From Chinchilla lanigera (Eukaryota; Chordata; Mammalia; Rodentia; Chinchillidae), in NCBI RefSeq assembly GCF_000276665.1, contig NW_004955446.1, positions 12,738,999 to 12,802,998 of the forward strand: a DNA stretch of 64,000 nucleotides. Reading direction: 5' to 3'. Numbering within the stretch: the first letter of the stretch is position 1; the number at the start of each line of letters is the position of its first letter. The translations under genes and the position numbers were made by a program. The notes below the pieces were generated by a model. That model did not search any database. It worked only from the letters and a program-made list of their open reading frames with translations, and was not told where the DNA came from. Positions 12,700 through 27,100 of this stretch are shown piece by piece.

Positions 12700-15600
12700 T
12701 TCTTTTTTATCTGGTGATGGGCGCCTAGGATGATTCCACAGCTTAACTATTAATGAATAGCAATGCAGTAAACATGGGCGTGCAGAAGTCTCCTTGTATG
12801 CCAGTTTTGTTTCCTTTGACCATGTACCCAGAGGTGAGACAACCGGATCAAACAGTAGATCTAATTTTAGTTTTTTGAGGAATCTCCATAATGTTCTCCA
12901 CAATAATTGCACTAATTTACAACTCTACCCTCAGTGTGTGAAAGTTCCTTTTTCTCCACATCCTTCATAGTGTTTGTTATTTTTTGATGTTGCCATTTTC
13001 CTAGGGTGATATATCACATTATAGTTTAAATTTGCACTTCTTAGATGACTAATGATGCTGAGCATTTTTTCATGTTGTTGGCCATTTGTATTTCTTCTTT
13101 AGAGAAGATTCTATTCCAATAATTTGCTTGGTTTTGATTTGATTGCTTCTTTCTTTGTTGTTAAGTGTTTTGAGTCCCTTATATATTTTAGCTTTTAATC
13201 CTTTGCTGGATGAATAGTTGGCAAGTATTTCCTCCTGTTCTATAGGTTGTGTCTTCACTGTTGGTGTCTTTGCTGTGCAGAGGCTTTTTAATTTGGTGTA
13301 ATCATTTGTCTTATTTTGCTGTGCTTTGGGTTCATTTAGGGGTTTGCATTTGCTTGGCTATTATTGCCCATATTACTGTCTGAAAGTATCTTGTCTATCT
13401 TTTCTTATTGTGGTTCTAGAGTTTCAGTCCTGCATTTAGGTCTTTGACCATTTTGTGTTTATTTTGGTACAGGGTGAAAGACAGGGGTCAAGTTTCAGTT
13501 TTCTGTGTAGAGATACCCAGTCTTCCTAGCACCACTTATCAAAGAGACTGTCCTTTCTCCAAATTTTTATTCTTGGTTCCTTTGTCAATAATCACTTGGC
13601 TGTAGATGTGTGGGACTATTTTGGGATCTGTATTCTATTCCATCGGTCTGTATGTCTATTTTGATGCCAGTACCATGCTGTTCTGGTTACTATGGCTCTG
13701 TAATATGCCTTAAAATCAGGTATTATGATGATTCCAGCTGTGTTATTTTTGTTCAGAATTGCTTTGGCTATTTATGGTCTTTTGTACCTCAATATGAGTT
13801 TTTTAAAATTTTTTTTCTACTTGAGAATATCATTGGTATTTTGCTGAGTATTACAATGAATTGGTAAATTGCTTTGGGTACTGTGGACATTTTAACAATA
13901 TGAATTATTCTGATCCAGGAACATGGGAAGAACAATTTTTGGTGTTTTTTTAAAAAATTATTTTGTCATTTTAAAATTTTTATTACAAAGATCTTTTACT
14001 TCTTTGGTTAGATTTGTTTGTAGGTAGTTTATTTTATTTGTAGCTGTTTGGACTGGGATTGCTTTCATGATTGCTTTCTCAGCAAACTTGTTATTGGTCT
14101 ATAAAATGGTGACTATTTAAAAAATTTTTATCAGTGCACATTCACAGTGCACTGTGCATAATGATTATGTTCAGTGCAGAGAATAGGTCAGTTTAATTTG
14201 ATATAATAAATGTTTTCTTGCTCTGTACTTACTTTAGGTCAGGTTCGTTAGAGAGAGAGAGCCTGAGACAGGGATTCTAATGTAAGAGAATCACTGAGTG
14301 ATTTCTTCCAGGAGAGAATTTAAGAAAATGAGGGAAGCAGGATATGGCAGGCAAAGCCAAGCAGAGGTCTGGTTTTGGCTGATATCACCTCACCCTGATC
14401 CCAGGGTGGGCTCTGGAGCATGAGCGCCAACATCGAGTTTTACTTCAGTAAGTGACGGTCTATGAGTTTCCTTCCAGGTAAAGGTGTGGATTCATTGGGG
14501 TTTCTGTATATGGCATTTTAGCCACTCAAGTGTAGCTGTTAACAGTGTTCTAGGTGGGATACCAACAGAATATCTTACACCGTTTGTGTGCCAGGCACTG
14601 TGTACTAAAGAGATGACGATACAGAAGATTAGCCCCTGGTCATAGGAAACTCATGGAACAGTGCAGAAGATGGCAACTCGTAAGAAGAGTTATAGTGCAG
14701 TGGGAGTCAGTTCATTTTTGTTTTCATCCATAAGATGAAGCTGACTCATTCATGAACCAAGCTCAGGTGGTTTGTTCACCAGCTGGCTATAAGAGATCCT
14801 TATGCAGACAGATATGTAAGCTGAGGGAAGGGTGCTGGTACAACCATGGTAAATGACAGGAGGTTGGAGCTACCATCTCATGTGGCTTGCTTATGCCTTC
14901 TGATTCTCTACATGTTCAACTGAGGATATACCACCTTAATCTCTTCTTCCACCATCTGCAGTGGCCATTCTGCCATTGCTGTCTTACTTATAGTGGGCCA
15001 TTGCATTTTCCATGCTTCTAGAAGCCACCTTAGCAGTGAGTTTAGACTATTTCCAGAAGTCTTTGCTGGAGTGTTATGTCCTATATCTCAGAGGATGCTC
15101 TAAAACCAAGAAATGCTCTCCTGTTCAACTCCTACCCTGGTCAGACTTCTTCAGTCCCATATGTATTCTACCAGCTATTAGCTATACATTCTGGGTAGGT
15201 CTTGAAGTTTCTTTAGGATCAAAATCACTTTCTCTGTATCAAACCCATACATGTCCTTGTGCAGGTTATGTTGTGACTTAACCCTTATTTTTGGTCTAGA
15301 AGTCAAGGGGAGAAATGGGATCATATATTTAGAGGTCAGTTGTCATGTTGTAGAAGGAGGCCCCTGCATCCTCTTTAAGACATGGGAGAGTGGCTGTCTT
15401 AATAGGGGAATGAGATGCCTCTGCAGGATCAGAGGGCTCAGGGGGTCTAGGGTCTCAGGCTGAATGCGTGCGTCAACCTAGATCTGCCTATTCTGTGTAT
15501 CAGGGGCTCATTCATCCCAACGAGGGCCCTGTCCTTGTGAGAGCAAGCCTGTCTTTGTTGGCACTTTATGTGTAGCTTGACCGCTCTGATGACTGATTCC

Positions 15601-18600
15601 TGGATCTGAGTCTCAGCTTCCTCTCACTTTCTGCTGTAGGAAGTAAAAATGACTTTGCATTTTGCCATGGAGACTTTTTGGATCTCACACTTATCTTGTG
15701 TGAAACTAATTTCTTCTATCTTTCCCAGAGCTTCATTCAACCTTGTCAGTGGGCAAACAAATTCCATTGTTCTCATGGTTACTTTTGCCCTATACTTTTC
15801 ATAGCTGGGTCCATATGTTCCTCTGTGCTCACACCACAGCAGCTCACTATCACTGACTCACCTGTCATCACCTAGCAGTGATGGGCTCTGAATTGCTGTC
15901 TTGGTGGTAAGTGGTTCATCTGCACATCTCATTCTAGTGACTGCTTTGTCAGGCTATGTCCAGTATCAGTCATCACCAGTTAGGGTCCAAGGAAAGTAGA
16001 GTCCGAGATGGAAATTAGGATGTAGGAGGTTTATAAGACAGAGTTCTTAACAATCAAACCCTGTTGGAAGGAAGAATGCAGCTTTAGACTGAGAAGTTGA
16101 GTTGCAATTTAGTCTCAGGGCAAGCCTTGACCACCACACGTCTTGAGGAGTCAGAGGAAGGAATAAGTCTTAGGGGTGTCTGAGATGGGTCAGAGGACAC
16201 TGAACTTATTGATAGCCATGTTGAACTTGTGGGTCACCCTGGGAAGCATGCATGGCCTTGGGCAATGCAGCTTTCTTCAACAGGGTCCATTCCTGAAAGG
16301 GATGGTAATATAAAGTGAAATGCCATTGTGTAATGCATATGCTAACTTATGCTTTTTTCCCCTTTAGCATCTTTTTATGGTGAAAGCTATGTGGAGCTCA
16401 ACAACATAGAAGTTTCCTCTGAGCTATCTCTTCAATTAAAATTTCAAACCAGCAAACCGCAGGGGTTACTTTTTCTTGCAGCTGGGAAAAATGACTATTG
16501 CATAATAGAACTTCTATCAGGAAACCTATGGGTATGGTTTTTAAAATCCTTCAAAAATACCTACATGTTCAATTACTGGAGAGAAAAAATCAAGAGAGAA
16601 AGGGGAAAATAGCTATGCATGTTGATTAGTGTTGCCTCACTGGAATAAAGTGATGTGCCATTGTACAGGATGGGATCTTGTCCAGTTTTGTCCAGTTGTG
16701 CCAGTATGTCTTTTTTTTTTTTTTTTTTTTTTTTTAGTACCAGGGATCAAACTCACAACCTCGCACTTGCCAGGCAAGTGCTGTGCCGCTGGGCTATATC
16801 CCCGGCCCTATGCCAACATGTCTTAAACAGTCTGACCTTAAAGTTTTCTTACTTCAGTATATAATCTATAAGTGTAGTATTCATGCCAATGGGAGTTTTC
16901 ATGCCCATTTCTCTCTCTTTTTCTCTCTATGTATGTGTGTGTTTGTGTGTGTGGGGCCCCAGTCTTAGTCTATTTCCTGGTTTTTTTGTGTTTTAAACAA
17001 AGAGTGCCTATGGTTTTGACTCACAGTTCTTCAGTTTCAAGAACATGGTGCTGGTTTCTGCTGCACTGCAGGTGAGGGTCGTATAATGAAAGGAAGCATA
17101 GGATGAGAGAGAAAGAGAGAAAAAGCCAAGGAAGCTCACCTTGCTTTACAACAACCTATTCTGATGATCTGCAGCCTAGTCTAACAACCTGTTATTACAG
17201 TAACTGATCTAGCTCCACAAAAGTGAGGCCTTACTCTCATGAGAAAAACATTAATCCTCTCAATGACTCAGTTCACCTTTTAAAGGACGAGTATCTCTCA
17301 ACACTGCAGCCCTGGGGACCAGGACCCAATAGGAGTATTGGTGGGGAAAAACCAGCCCCATTTCTTCAGTAAAATACAATGGCATGAGAAATAAGTGGTT
17401 AATTATAATTGTTTCTTTTTCAGGTGAGAATAAATTTGGGCACAGGTGAACAAGTGCTCTTCCCTGAGGAAAGACTTCGTGTGGATGACTTGGTTTGGCA
17501 TTTGGTGGAACTGTATTATACTAAGGACAGTGTTTTCTTGGTTGTTGACAAACATTATGAGACAAGTGGCCAAATGGCTGGTGGGATGCATAATTTTAAC
17601 TTTCAACATGGAATCTACATAGGAGGCCATGGGGGACTCAATGTCCCTTACCTAGATGGAAAGGTCCCCAACTTCCGAGGCTGTATGGAAGATGTGGTAT
17701 TTAACGGTAGGGAGGTCCTTACGTCCCTTAGATCTTACCCTGGTTTTAAGAAAGTTTATGAGGTATCACTAGGATGCAGCGAAGAGTTTTTCTCGGGGGA
17801 GAATGAAGCCATCAATTTCTTTAGCTCTAGATCCTATGTTACCTTTCCAGAATGGAAGGTGCAAGGGGGAGGGATATTGGAATTTGCTTTGCAAACTGAA
17901 ACTCAGCAAGCCTTGCTTTTATTTCAGTCAGGTAAGGATGGAGATTTTGTTGCCTTGGAAATACACGAAGGTCGGTTGAAGGCTCACATAGGAAGGAATA
18001 AAAGTAAAACTGAGCTTTCTTCTTCCCTCTTAATTAGTGACACCAAATGGCACACTGTTCAACTTCAGGTCATGGGAGGGCATTTGGACCTCATGGTAGA
18101 TGAGCAGCGGGTAAGGACATTGCTGCCTTTGCAAAGTGATCCATCTGCATCAGAAGGCCCCCTTTTTGTAGGAGGTCTTAATAACCAAATGTGGGAAGAA
18201 GCAAAGACGTTAGACCTTGCCTCTGTGCCTAGGAAATCTGCTCGAGGAATCTCTTTGAAAGGCTGCTTACAAGGCTTGGAAGTGAACTCACAGAAGAAAG
18301 CATTAAAAGATGCCTTAGTTTCCAAAGATATTTCTGCTGGGTGCAAAATCAAGAGTATTAGTAATGCAAATCCTTCGGCTACAACACTGGCAAATCTGCC
18401 TCAGTCAGAGGCTTTCCTTTCCACCATAGTCCCTGGCACTGTCAAGCCCTTTCTTCAAGAACTAAGTAGTTCTTTTTTGGTTTTGAGTAGCTTGGAGGTT
18501 CAAGAAGGTGGACGAGCCCTACTGGAACAAAAGCATATGAAGGTGAATATGGAATTTAAGGATTTGGTTTTCAATTATTCTCAAATACTGTTTAAAATAG

Positions 18601-21600
18601 AGGAAATGCCTGTTCATGGGTTCCTTCAATTAGACGTTTCATCCGAGCAAGAAATGGCAAAGGCGTTTACTATGTTAGATTTGTGGCAAGGAAAAGTGTG
18701 GTATGTCCATGATGGTTCAGAAGAACCTATGGATTACTTCACATTTTTGTTCTCTTCTAACAGCAAGAAGGAAATGCCATTATATCTGCAGGACCATGAC
18801 CCATATGTGTTTAACATTAATGTCATTCCTGTGAATGACCCCCCATATCTTAAACTCCCAGAAGGAAACATGCTTCTCGTGTTTGAGAACTCTAAGAAAC
18901 AACTGAGCCCAAATATAATACAGGTGTCAGACCCTGACACAGATTCTTTGAATCTTAGTTTTTCGGTTCTTGGAAGCTTCAATTCAGATACTGGGTTTTT
19001 AGAAAATGCCAATGAACCCGGGAGAGCCATTCATGGCTTCAAATACGCTGATTTAAGAGATGGCAATATTTTCTTCGTGCACCGTGGGCTTCGAAACTCT
19101 CGAATTGTCCTGAGAGCAAGTGATGGGGAGCTGACTAGCAATACAGCGGTGTTACGGGTCCTGGCTGTTCCTTGGGACTTTGAAGTGGCCCATAGGACCG
19201 GTGTGGTTGTACCACAGGGTGGCACTGTTCTGATTACACGGAGTAATCTGTCAGTGGAAGTCAATGGTGAACATCATGAAATGGAGACTCTCTATGATAT
19301 CACTCATCCTCCTCAGTTTGGCCAGATTCAGCGTTGGGGGTCACATGGGGAATGGAAACAAGTTAGCAGCTTTTCTCAGCATTCCATCAATAAGAATCGG
19401 GTCCGGTACTACAGTACATCCAAAGAACTACAGCAGAGAAATGTTACGGATCACTTTAAATTTAGAGTTAACATAGAAGGAAAAGTCAGCAAAGAGCTTA
19501 TATTTCCTGTGACTGTACAATGGCTGAAATTTAAACTTGTGAAAAATGTTCCTCTGGAGATCAGTACCATGAGTAAGGAAGTATTGAATTCTGATCATTT
19601 ACAGGCTGCAACAGAGGGTGTGGAAGTAGCAGAGAGGGAAATACATTTTAAGTTACTGACTCCACCTAAGAAAGGAAAATTGCTATTTGACAATAAAGTT
19701 CTAAAAACAAACTCAATCTTCAGCCAAAAAAATATTACAGACTCTCAGATAAGTTATGAGCCTCAGCAGAGGCCGAGGGAAGATTCACAGGATACTTTTA
19801 AATTTTTAATTGTTGCAAAACACATAGAATCAAAAGTTTATATTTTCAGAATGCTCTTGAAAGCAAACAAGACACGACTTATTCTAACAAACAGAGGATT
19901 GCTTGTAAAAGAAGGAGAAGGGAAATTGATTACAAAATCAGAATTATTTATTCAAACCTGGGACAATCAGATCTTCCAATATAAAGTCACCAAGAGTCCT
20001 CAGCATGGGAGGCTGAAATTGATTAGCTTTTCAGATACCCTGCAAAGTAATGACAGTATCACTACATTCACTGATCAGGACATAGTGGGTGAGCGGCTGA
20101 TGTATATTCATGATGACTCTGAGACCCAGAGCGATGAGTTCTCTGTTGTGGTATCTCCAGGCCAAGAGGGAGTGGTCAAAGATTTTGACTTGGAGCATTT
20201 ATCTACAGAGATCAAAGTCAACATTTCTGTTGAGTTAAAAAATGATGAATGGCCAGTACGTGTGGTAGATAAGGTATTTCATGTTGTGCGGAATGGCCAG
20301 CGCTTATTGACCCTGGCAGATCTCTGCTACCATGACCCTGACTTAGATTTTAACGATGGACAGTTGCTGTACACCCGGCGGGGCATCCCAAATGGGGATT
20401 TGGTGCGAGCTGACAACCCCACTGAAAAACTCTACCAGTTCACACAGGAAGACCTGCAGGAAGGACGTGTGCTCTTCAGACATCACGGTGCAGATTCTGC
20501 CCGTTTTGTGCTGTTTGTGACAGATGGCGTTCATCACACTTCATCCCTACTTGAGGTCATTGTATCAGAGCCCTCTGTTCAGATAGCAAACAACACAGGG
20601 CTTCTTGTACAGAGAGGAAAAGACAGCTGCCTCACAGCAGCTAACCTGAGTGTTACCACAAACCAAGATGTCCGAACAGACCTCGAGGTTGAATTCTACA
20701 TTGTGTGGCCCCCGAAGCACGGCAGAATCCTGGTCAACAATTCTGTGTCCTCATCGTTTTCCCAACATGACTTGAAGCAAGGACATGTGACTTACAGGCA
20801 CGATGGCAGTGGCGACGCTGACATGTTCAACTTGACAGTGAAAATTAAAGATACAGACTTAGAAGTGGGGCTCTGTGTTCAAGTAGAGTTGGAAGATCAT
20901 CACCATCATAGTGACGTTTGGCACAGAAGGACCCTGATAGTTGAAGAAGGAAAACCAGTAAAACTGAGCAGAGGAAAGCTCCAGGTAAATGTCCTCCTAA
21001 GCACCAAGCTGTCTTATTTTCTTAGAATCACAGGGGATGATAATGTATTTGGTTGCTTCTGAAAGATTTTTTTTGTATGACTTTTCTCCTGGTGTTAGGA
21101 GTGACTTTTTAAAAAGTATGTGGATACTGTTAAGAAGAAATGTGGGAGGGTTTCATGAGTGTGTTATTACCAATTTTCCTGAATTGGAGATGGCATACAA
21201 GCAATGTAGAGCCTTATTTTCAAGCTGTGTTCACAACGCATTCATTTGAATGTGTGTTTGGGATAGCGCTCTGAACTGGGAATAAGGGAGGGAAATATAT
21301 ATTATAGAAAAGTAAATGATTTTTACTTTTATTCATCATTAACAATAACACTGGCAATATTTCACTTATTCTGAGGTATATTCAAGATGAGGTGAAGCAG
21401 CAGTTTAATAAACATAACAAGGACTTCTAAGACAGCAGAAGATACTATATATCACAGCTTATTTCCTTAGCTCTGAATGGGCTTTGTTTAGTTTCCTGAA
21501 ATTTGGTAGATAAAACTGACCTAGCCAGTGGGATACCAGGAGTGAGGTGAGAGTGCCTGCTTTCCTCAGGCTTCTGCTTGAAAACTTCCAGCAGGCAGAG

Positions 21601-24138
21601 CCCTGTGGACCAGAGTTCAGAGGTTTGTGCTGTTTAGGGTCATCCTGTGTGGGGTAGAGGGCAGGTAAGCTGTGATTGATGACAACTGGTCACAAGCACA
21701 GGCTACTCTGAACCTAACTTCAGGAGTGCAAACCCCTGTACTAAATGCATCCAATAGTATCAAATAGAAATGTATTTAAGAGGGGTTGAAGGGGATGGAA
21801 GGGGATGGGGGAAAATAAAGAATCAAGTTATATCTCAGTTCGTTTTCAAGTTTGGAGAAGCTAATGTGTACATTTCACCACAAGGGGGCATGTGCACTTC
21901 GGCGACTGTAGATCAGTTGCAGTCTCAGTTTGGAGACAGATTCTGCTGAATCAGTAAATTAAAAATGTATGGAAAACGCTGAGCTGGTTGAAATGGGTGA
22001 GAAAAAAATATTTCTCTAAGTCCTTACAGTTCTAGTGATTCAACTGCTGTTTCTTTTACAACCTTTTATTTCTCCTAATTACAATTTATTTCTTTCATCT
22101 AAACTTTCTGAGTTGTGGCATTTTTTGTTATTGCGTATGATGCTTTGCTAATATATTTGTAGCTACATAAGTGTTGTTGACCATTATTTTTCTGTGTAAC
22201 TGAGGCTGATACTCAAAATATTGCCATGGACGCCAGATCAGACCTAGGCTTAAACTGTGTATCAAGTCTGATTGTAATTTAAACCAAGTGTAGGCATTAG
22301 TAGAAAACAACTTGGTTTATCAGTAGTACTGGTTCTTGAGTTTATTAATATGTTTTTCTTTTGTGCCTGTGTGTTGTGCATGTGAACTCAAGGCTGGAAA
22401 TGAATACAGTATTCCTTCAGAGGCAGTGTTCAGAGTCAGAACTCCACCGATGCATGGATACCTCCAAAAGTCTACACCTGAAGAAGGCAGCTTGAGTCCT
22501 GATGAAAAGTTCCCTTTGAATTTTACACAGCAGGATGTTGATGATGGCAATATCCTTTATGTGCAGACAGCTCCTGCCCAAAAGCAGGACCATTTTTTCC
22601 TAGATGTGATAAATGGCTCCCAAGTTGTAAGTGAAGTGGAAATCCTGTTGGATATTGTCCCTAAGTTGATTCCTCTGGAGGTTCAGAATTTTACAGTTCA
22701 AGAAGGTGGTTCCAAAGCACTTCTAGAAGATGACCTCAAAATTCCAAGCAAATATTTTGAAGGACTTGACTGTGAATTTGTTCTTCTTGAACCACCAAAG
22801 CATGGTTATGTTGAAAACTCTCATTTTCCAAGAGTAAAGCTAATGAAATTTACCAGGAAACAGGTAATAACTCTCAGTTAATATATTTGGGTGGGTTGGG
22901 TAAGACATCAAAAATTGGCATTCATCATTTAGACCCAAGGGGGATGGAACCTATGAGGTGTTTAGTCTGACCACCCATCAGATGCTAGAAGCCTATTTAT
23001 AGTATCCACATAGAGTGTCCAACCATTGCTCAAATATCTTCAATGACGGGAAACTTACTACTTCATGAGATGGACCCTTTTAGTTTACAAACATTGCAAC
23101 TGTTAATTCTTTAGGTTGAGCTGAAATCTGTCACTTAGAAACTTCCAGGTCCTGGCTGTGCTGTCTGACAGAATAAATCATACCCGCTTCATAAGAACTC
23201 TTTAAATATTTGAAAGAGGAAGTCATCAAATTCCCCTGAATTTTATCTTCTTTAGATTAAACACTACTTATCATCTAACTTTTGCTTTCTGCCACAAGTT
23301 TCCTGCTCCACCCTGGCTATCTAATTCTACCTAATTCTAGATGAATGCCACGTTGCCACAGTCCTTCTCAGTGATGTCAGAGTAACACTCAGATATTTAA
23401 TCATTACTGATTTTTTTATTCATTCCTTTCCTCATTCACCCAGCACACGCTGACAGACTGCATACTCTGTGTCATGCCTGTGTTAAGCCAGGACTATCAT
23501 TGTTCAAAATGACCCAGTACTTGGAATCTTGGAACTGGACACAACTGCCAGTGTGGTATCCAGTTGTCATAAAAAAAACCAAGGTCAATTGTAGGCTGCT
23601 ATTGGGCTTTTTTGCTTTGGGCTAGAACAGTATTATTGTCAGACTTTGCTTTTTTATCATGAATAAAAGAATTCTTTCCATTACTTCTTTTTAAATTTTA
23701 AAAAGTAGCTTGTAGATTGCCATCATTTCCTTTATAATACTCTGTCAATATCAATATCCACTCTTCAGATTGGAAGCCATTAATAATCCCTATTTTCGGA
23801 TATCTTTGTCTAGTCAGCTAAGAACACATACGTGCTGCTTAATTGTCCTTTTAAAATTTCAAGTCATCAGCTGGTTTGAGTAACTTTACTAAAGGCTTAC
23901 TCTGTTTGAGTTACTGGGTGGAGTTACATGCTAAATAAAACATACTCCCTGCCCTCTAGAAATGCTGTGGAGGAACCACGCACAACAACTTTAATATAAG
24001 GTACTCTCTTCTTGCCTCTCATTTTGCATTTTTGTAATAGTGCTATGGGAGAATAGAAATGGCACTTTTGATTTGAGTTGGAGTGCATAGGGAAGGGCAG
24101 AAGAGAGTCTTCATTAAGGAATAATATTTAACCTGAAT

Positions 24139-24196
<58 letters not shown>

Positions 24197-27100
24197 GGAT
24201 AACAAGGATCCAGGAAAAGGCAATGTGAACAAAAGCAGCAGCATTGCCAAGGGGCATGGAGGCTTTAAAGTAAAGGGCTGAGGGGATGAGGAGCAGCCCA
24301 TAGGCTGAGGAGGAGCAGAGATGCTTGGAAATAGACTGTGGTGAGGTCCTCACTTTTTGCCCTAAATTATATGTCAAGGGAACTAGACCTAAGAACTCAC
24401 GGGCGAAACAAAGAAAGCCAGGAGTTGGAAAGGATTTTAAGCATTGGACCCAAAAAAGGTGATTCTTTAGTGACTCCATGCAGGGTCTCTTTATCAAGGC
24501 TTCACTCTTAGAGGCTCAACAAATTACCTGTAATAACCGCCTGCTCAGGGGTGAGTTGAATTGAACCCCTTCTTTTTGTGTGGTTTACGTGAGAGATCAA
24601 GCATTCAATTTTGATGTCTTGGTCAATTCAGTTACTTACTGAGCCTCATAAAAGTGTATTTAGGGATGGTTGATTGACATCTGTATGCTGATTTACACAT
24701 GTTCCCTGTGGCATCACGGAGACAAGTCAAAGTCATATATTTTTGCTTTCTAGATGACCTCTTCCCACTCTTTCTTTTTGTATGACTCGCAACATCTCTG
24801 GGGTTTGAGACATTGTCATTTTCACTTGCAGTGATACTAATCCTTAAAAACCAGTGGTTCTAGCTTTTAATGACTTGGAGAAGGAGTCCCTGGTTGTACC
24901 TACCCCTTCATTCTTTCAGTAAGTAGTTTTTGAATGCCAGTTATGTGTCAGGAATTCCAATTCTAAGTACTAGGGATAAAGTAGTGAGCCAGCTAAGTAG
25001 TAATCCCTGCCCTGTGGAGCTTTTTTTCTTTAACTAGGACAGGGAAATGGATCCAGAGAGAGAGATGATGAATAAAATAAAGATGTGAAGTAAATGACAT
25101 GTTGAATGAAGATTAATACTATGGAGAATAATAAAAGTCAGGAAAGGAACGTAGGAAATGCTAAGGCCTTTTTTGATGTGTGCAAGTCCACACATGTGCA
25201 CACACACATGGATGTTCAGTTTCTTTTTTTTTGGTTTTTCTCCGGTACCGGGAACCGAACTCACGACTTTGCGCTTGCCAGGCAGGCGCTTTGCCGCTGA
25301 GCTAAATCCCCAGCCCGATGTTCAGTTTCTAATAGCATGGTCAAGGAGCACCTGTTGAGAAGTGGCATTTGAGCAGATGTCTGGAGGAGGACATGGGTGG
25401 ATGAGTTGAGCATATGGAGGGAAGAGCTGCAGCGGGGGGAGGGGCAGCCTGGTGTGTCTGAACAGTTCCTTGTGGTTCAGTGTCCAGGGAACTGCGTGTG
25501 CATGAATGGTGGGGAGAAGAGCAGGTGGGGTCACAAGGCAAATTAGGAAAGGACTGGAGACTTCCTCCTTTAGCCTGAGGGAGGAGATCGGGAGCAATGA
25601 GGATGGGTGGATGTAAGTAGAAGAGCAGCACAGTATGCTCTGAAGAGGACTGATGTCAAGGGAACAAATACCTTTTGACCTGTCAAAATTTTCTGCACGT
25701 TTGTTGTATCCTTTCATTTCAAGTCAACATGTTTCTGTGCATTTTTGAAGTCAAGAATAGAAAAATCCCCCAAACATTTTTTCTTGGCCTTATAATTAAT
25801 ACCATTAAATGATATGGCATTTTGGAAAGTGCCATTCTAGTAAGGAAATTATATATTTTCCCAGGAAAAAGTCATGGAGATGATTGCTACTTAAATATTA
25901 TGTTCTTAAAGTGCACTGGGTTAAAACTTCTCCCAATTTCTGATCAGTGCCTCCTTACATGTTTGCTTTTGAATAGTTTAAAACAGTATGTTCCAGAAAC
26001 CTGTCATCAGGCCTCTGATCTGGAATTCCTCTGCCCATTGAATGCCAAAGAAATTTTTATAGCACCTGTGTACAAGTGGCCCATTTGTTTTTTTTGAGCG
26101 CTTTCCTGAACTCATCAACTCTTGTCAGAAGCATTTTGGAAAGATCACAAGGCTTGCTCAAGGGAAGTAGCCACAGGAATGGGTGAAGTTGAATGGTTAA
26201 AAAAAAACTGGCTGTATTTTATCAAAACAAACCCAATGCTCCTGTCGGGGTTCAGAAGTTATCTGCCTTTGTTTATTTAAGTCACTGTGCAAGTCCACAA
26301 ACGTGCACACACACATACATGTTCAGTTTCTAATAGCATGGTCAAGGAACTCCTGTTGAGAAGTGGCATTTGAGCAGACGTAATCTGACGTAATCAGTAG
26401 ACAAATCTGAGTAAGAGTCCTGGCTCCCCACTCACTGAAACTAATTTCCATTCTAGTTTGAAATTCTTTGCTTTACAATATTTCCACTAGAGTCTTACAG
26501 ACGTGAAAGATATTGTAATCAAATTTTTGGTTACTACAAATCCAAGAGAAATAACTAAGTCATTGGACAACTATTTCAGACTTAAAATTTAAACGATGAA
26601 ATCTAATGAAGATAAAAGTAAACATTTGCACTCTGGCTGTTGCAGTGAGGAAGATCTGCCTTGATAGAATAATTTGATTCTAGTGTAGTTTGTGTGTTTG
26701 TTCAAGGAAGTGCATGTTACCTAGTAATGTGTAGAGTCCTGAAGACATCCCTTAAGGGACACACACACAAAAAAACTATTAAGAAGGAGAAGGGGTAGAA
26801 TTAGGAGGTAGCAGGTGTAACCTCATTTACCAAGAACATTTAAGGGACCATTGCATTCTTTGTTGAGAAAAGAGAAATTTGGCGGAACTTAATAATCTCC
26901 AAAGAGGAGCAATACAGTCAGTTAGAGAACTTTCAGAGCCTGAATCTAACAGTGTGAATTGTCCAAGAAAATGATCAGCAACTTCAAAAGTTGTCATTCT
27001 AAATAAGCAAATGGAGCCTAAGTTTTACCATGTTCTTCTATTTGTGAAAAGGCTGAATTATGTCACTCCTACACATTTTGGTGCTAGAAATAGCAGTTGA

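Larger units (their letters stand above)
4482..16367 (+). other. Intron 1 (11.9 kb)
   Basis: Holds the rest of the CpG island, LTR/MER1 nest, MLT1, three SINEs, two unassigned repeats and an L1. The parts 4900-6590, 8510-9460, 11100-12330 and 14140-16360 show nothing I can name apart from scattered L2-like words such as ttgtgtgccaggcactgtgt near 14583. Confidence 0.7.

Noticed and set aside
13070..13867. Open frames on both strands
   Set aside because: They lie in a degenerate reverse L1 and are broken by stops in the L1 reading frame.
24114..24497. 127-codon minus-strand frame with a Ser-Leu repeat
   Set aside because: The repeat is the translation of the (GA)n microsatellite within an L2 fragment.
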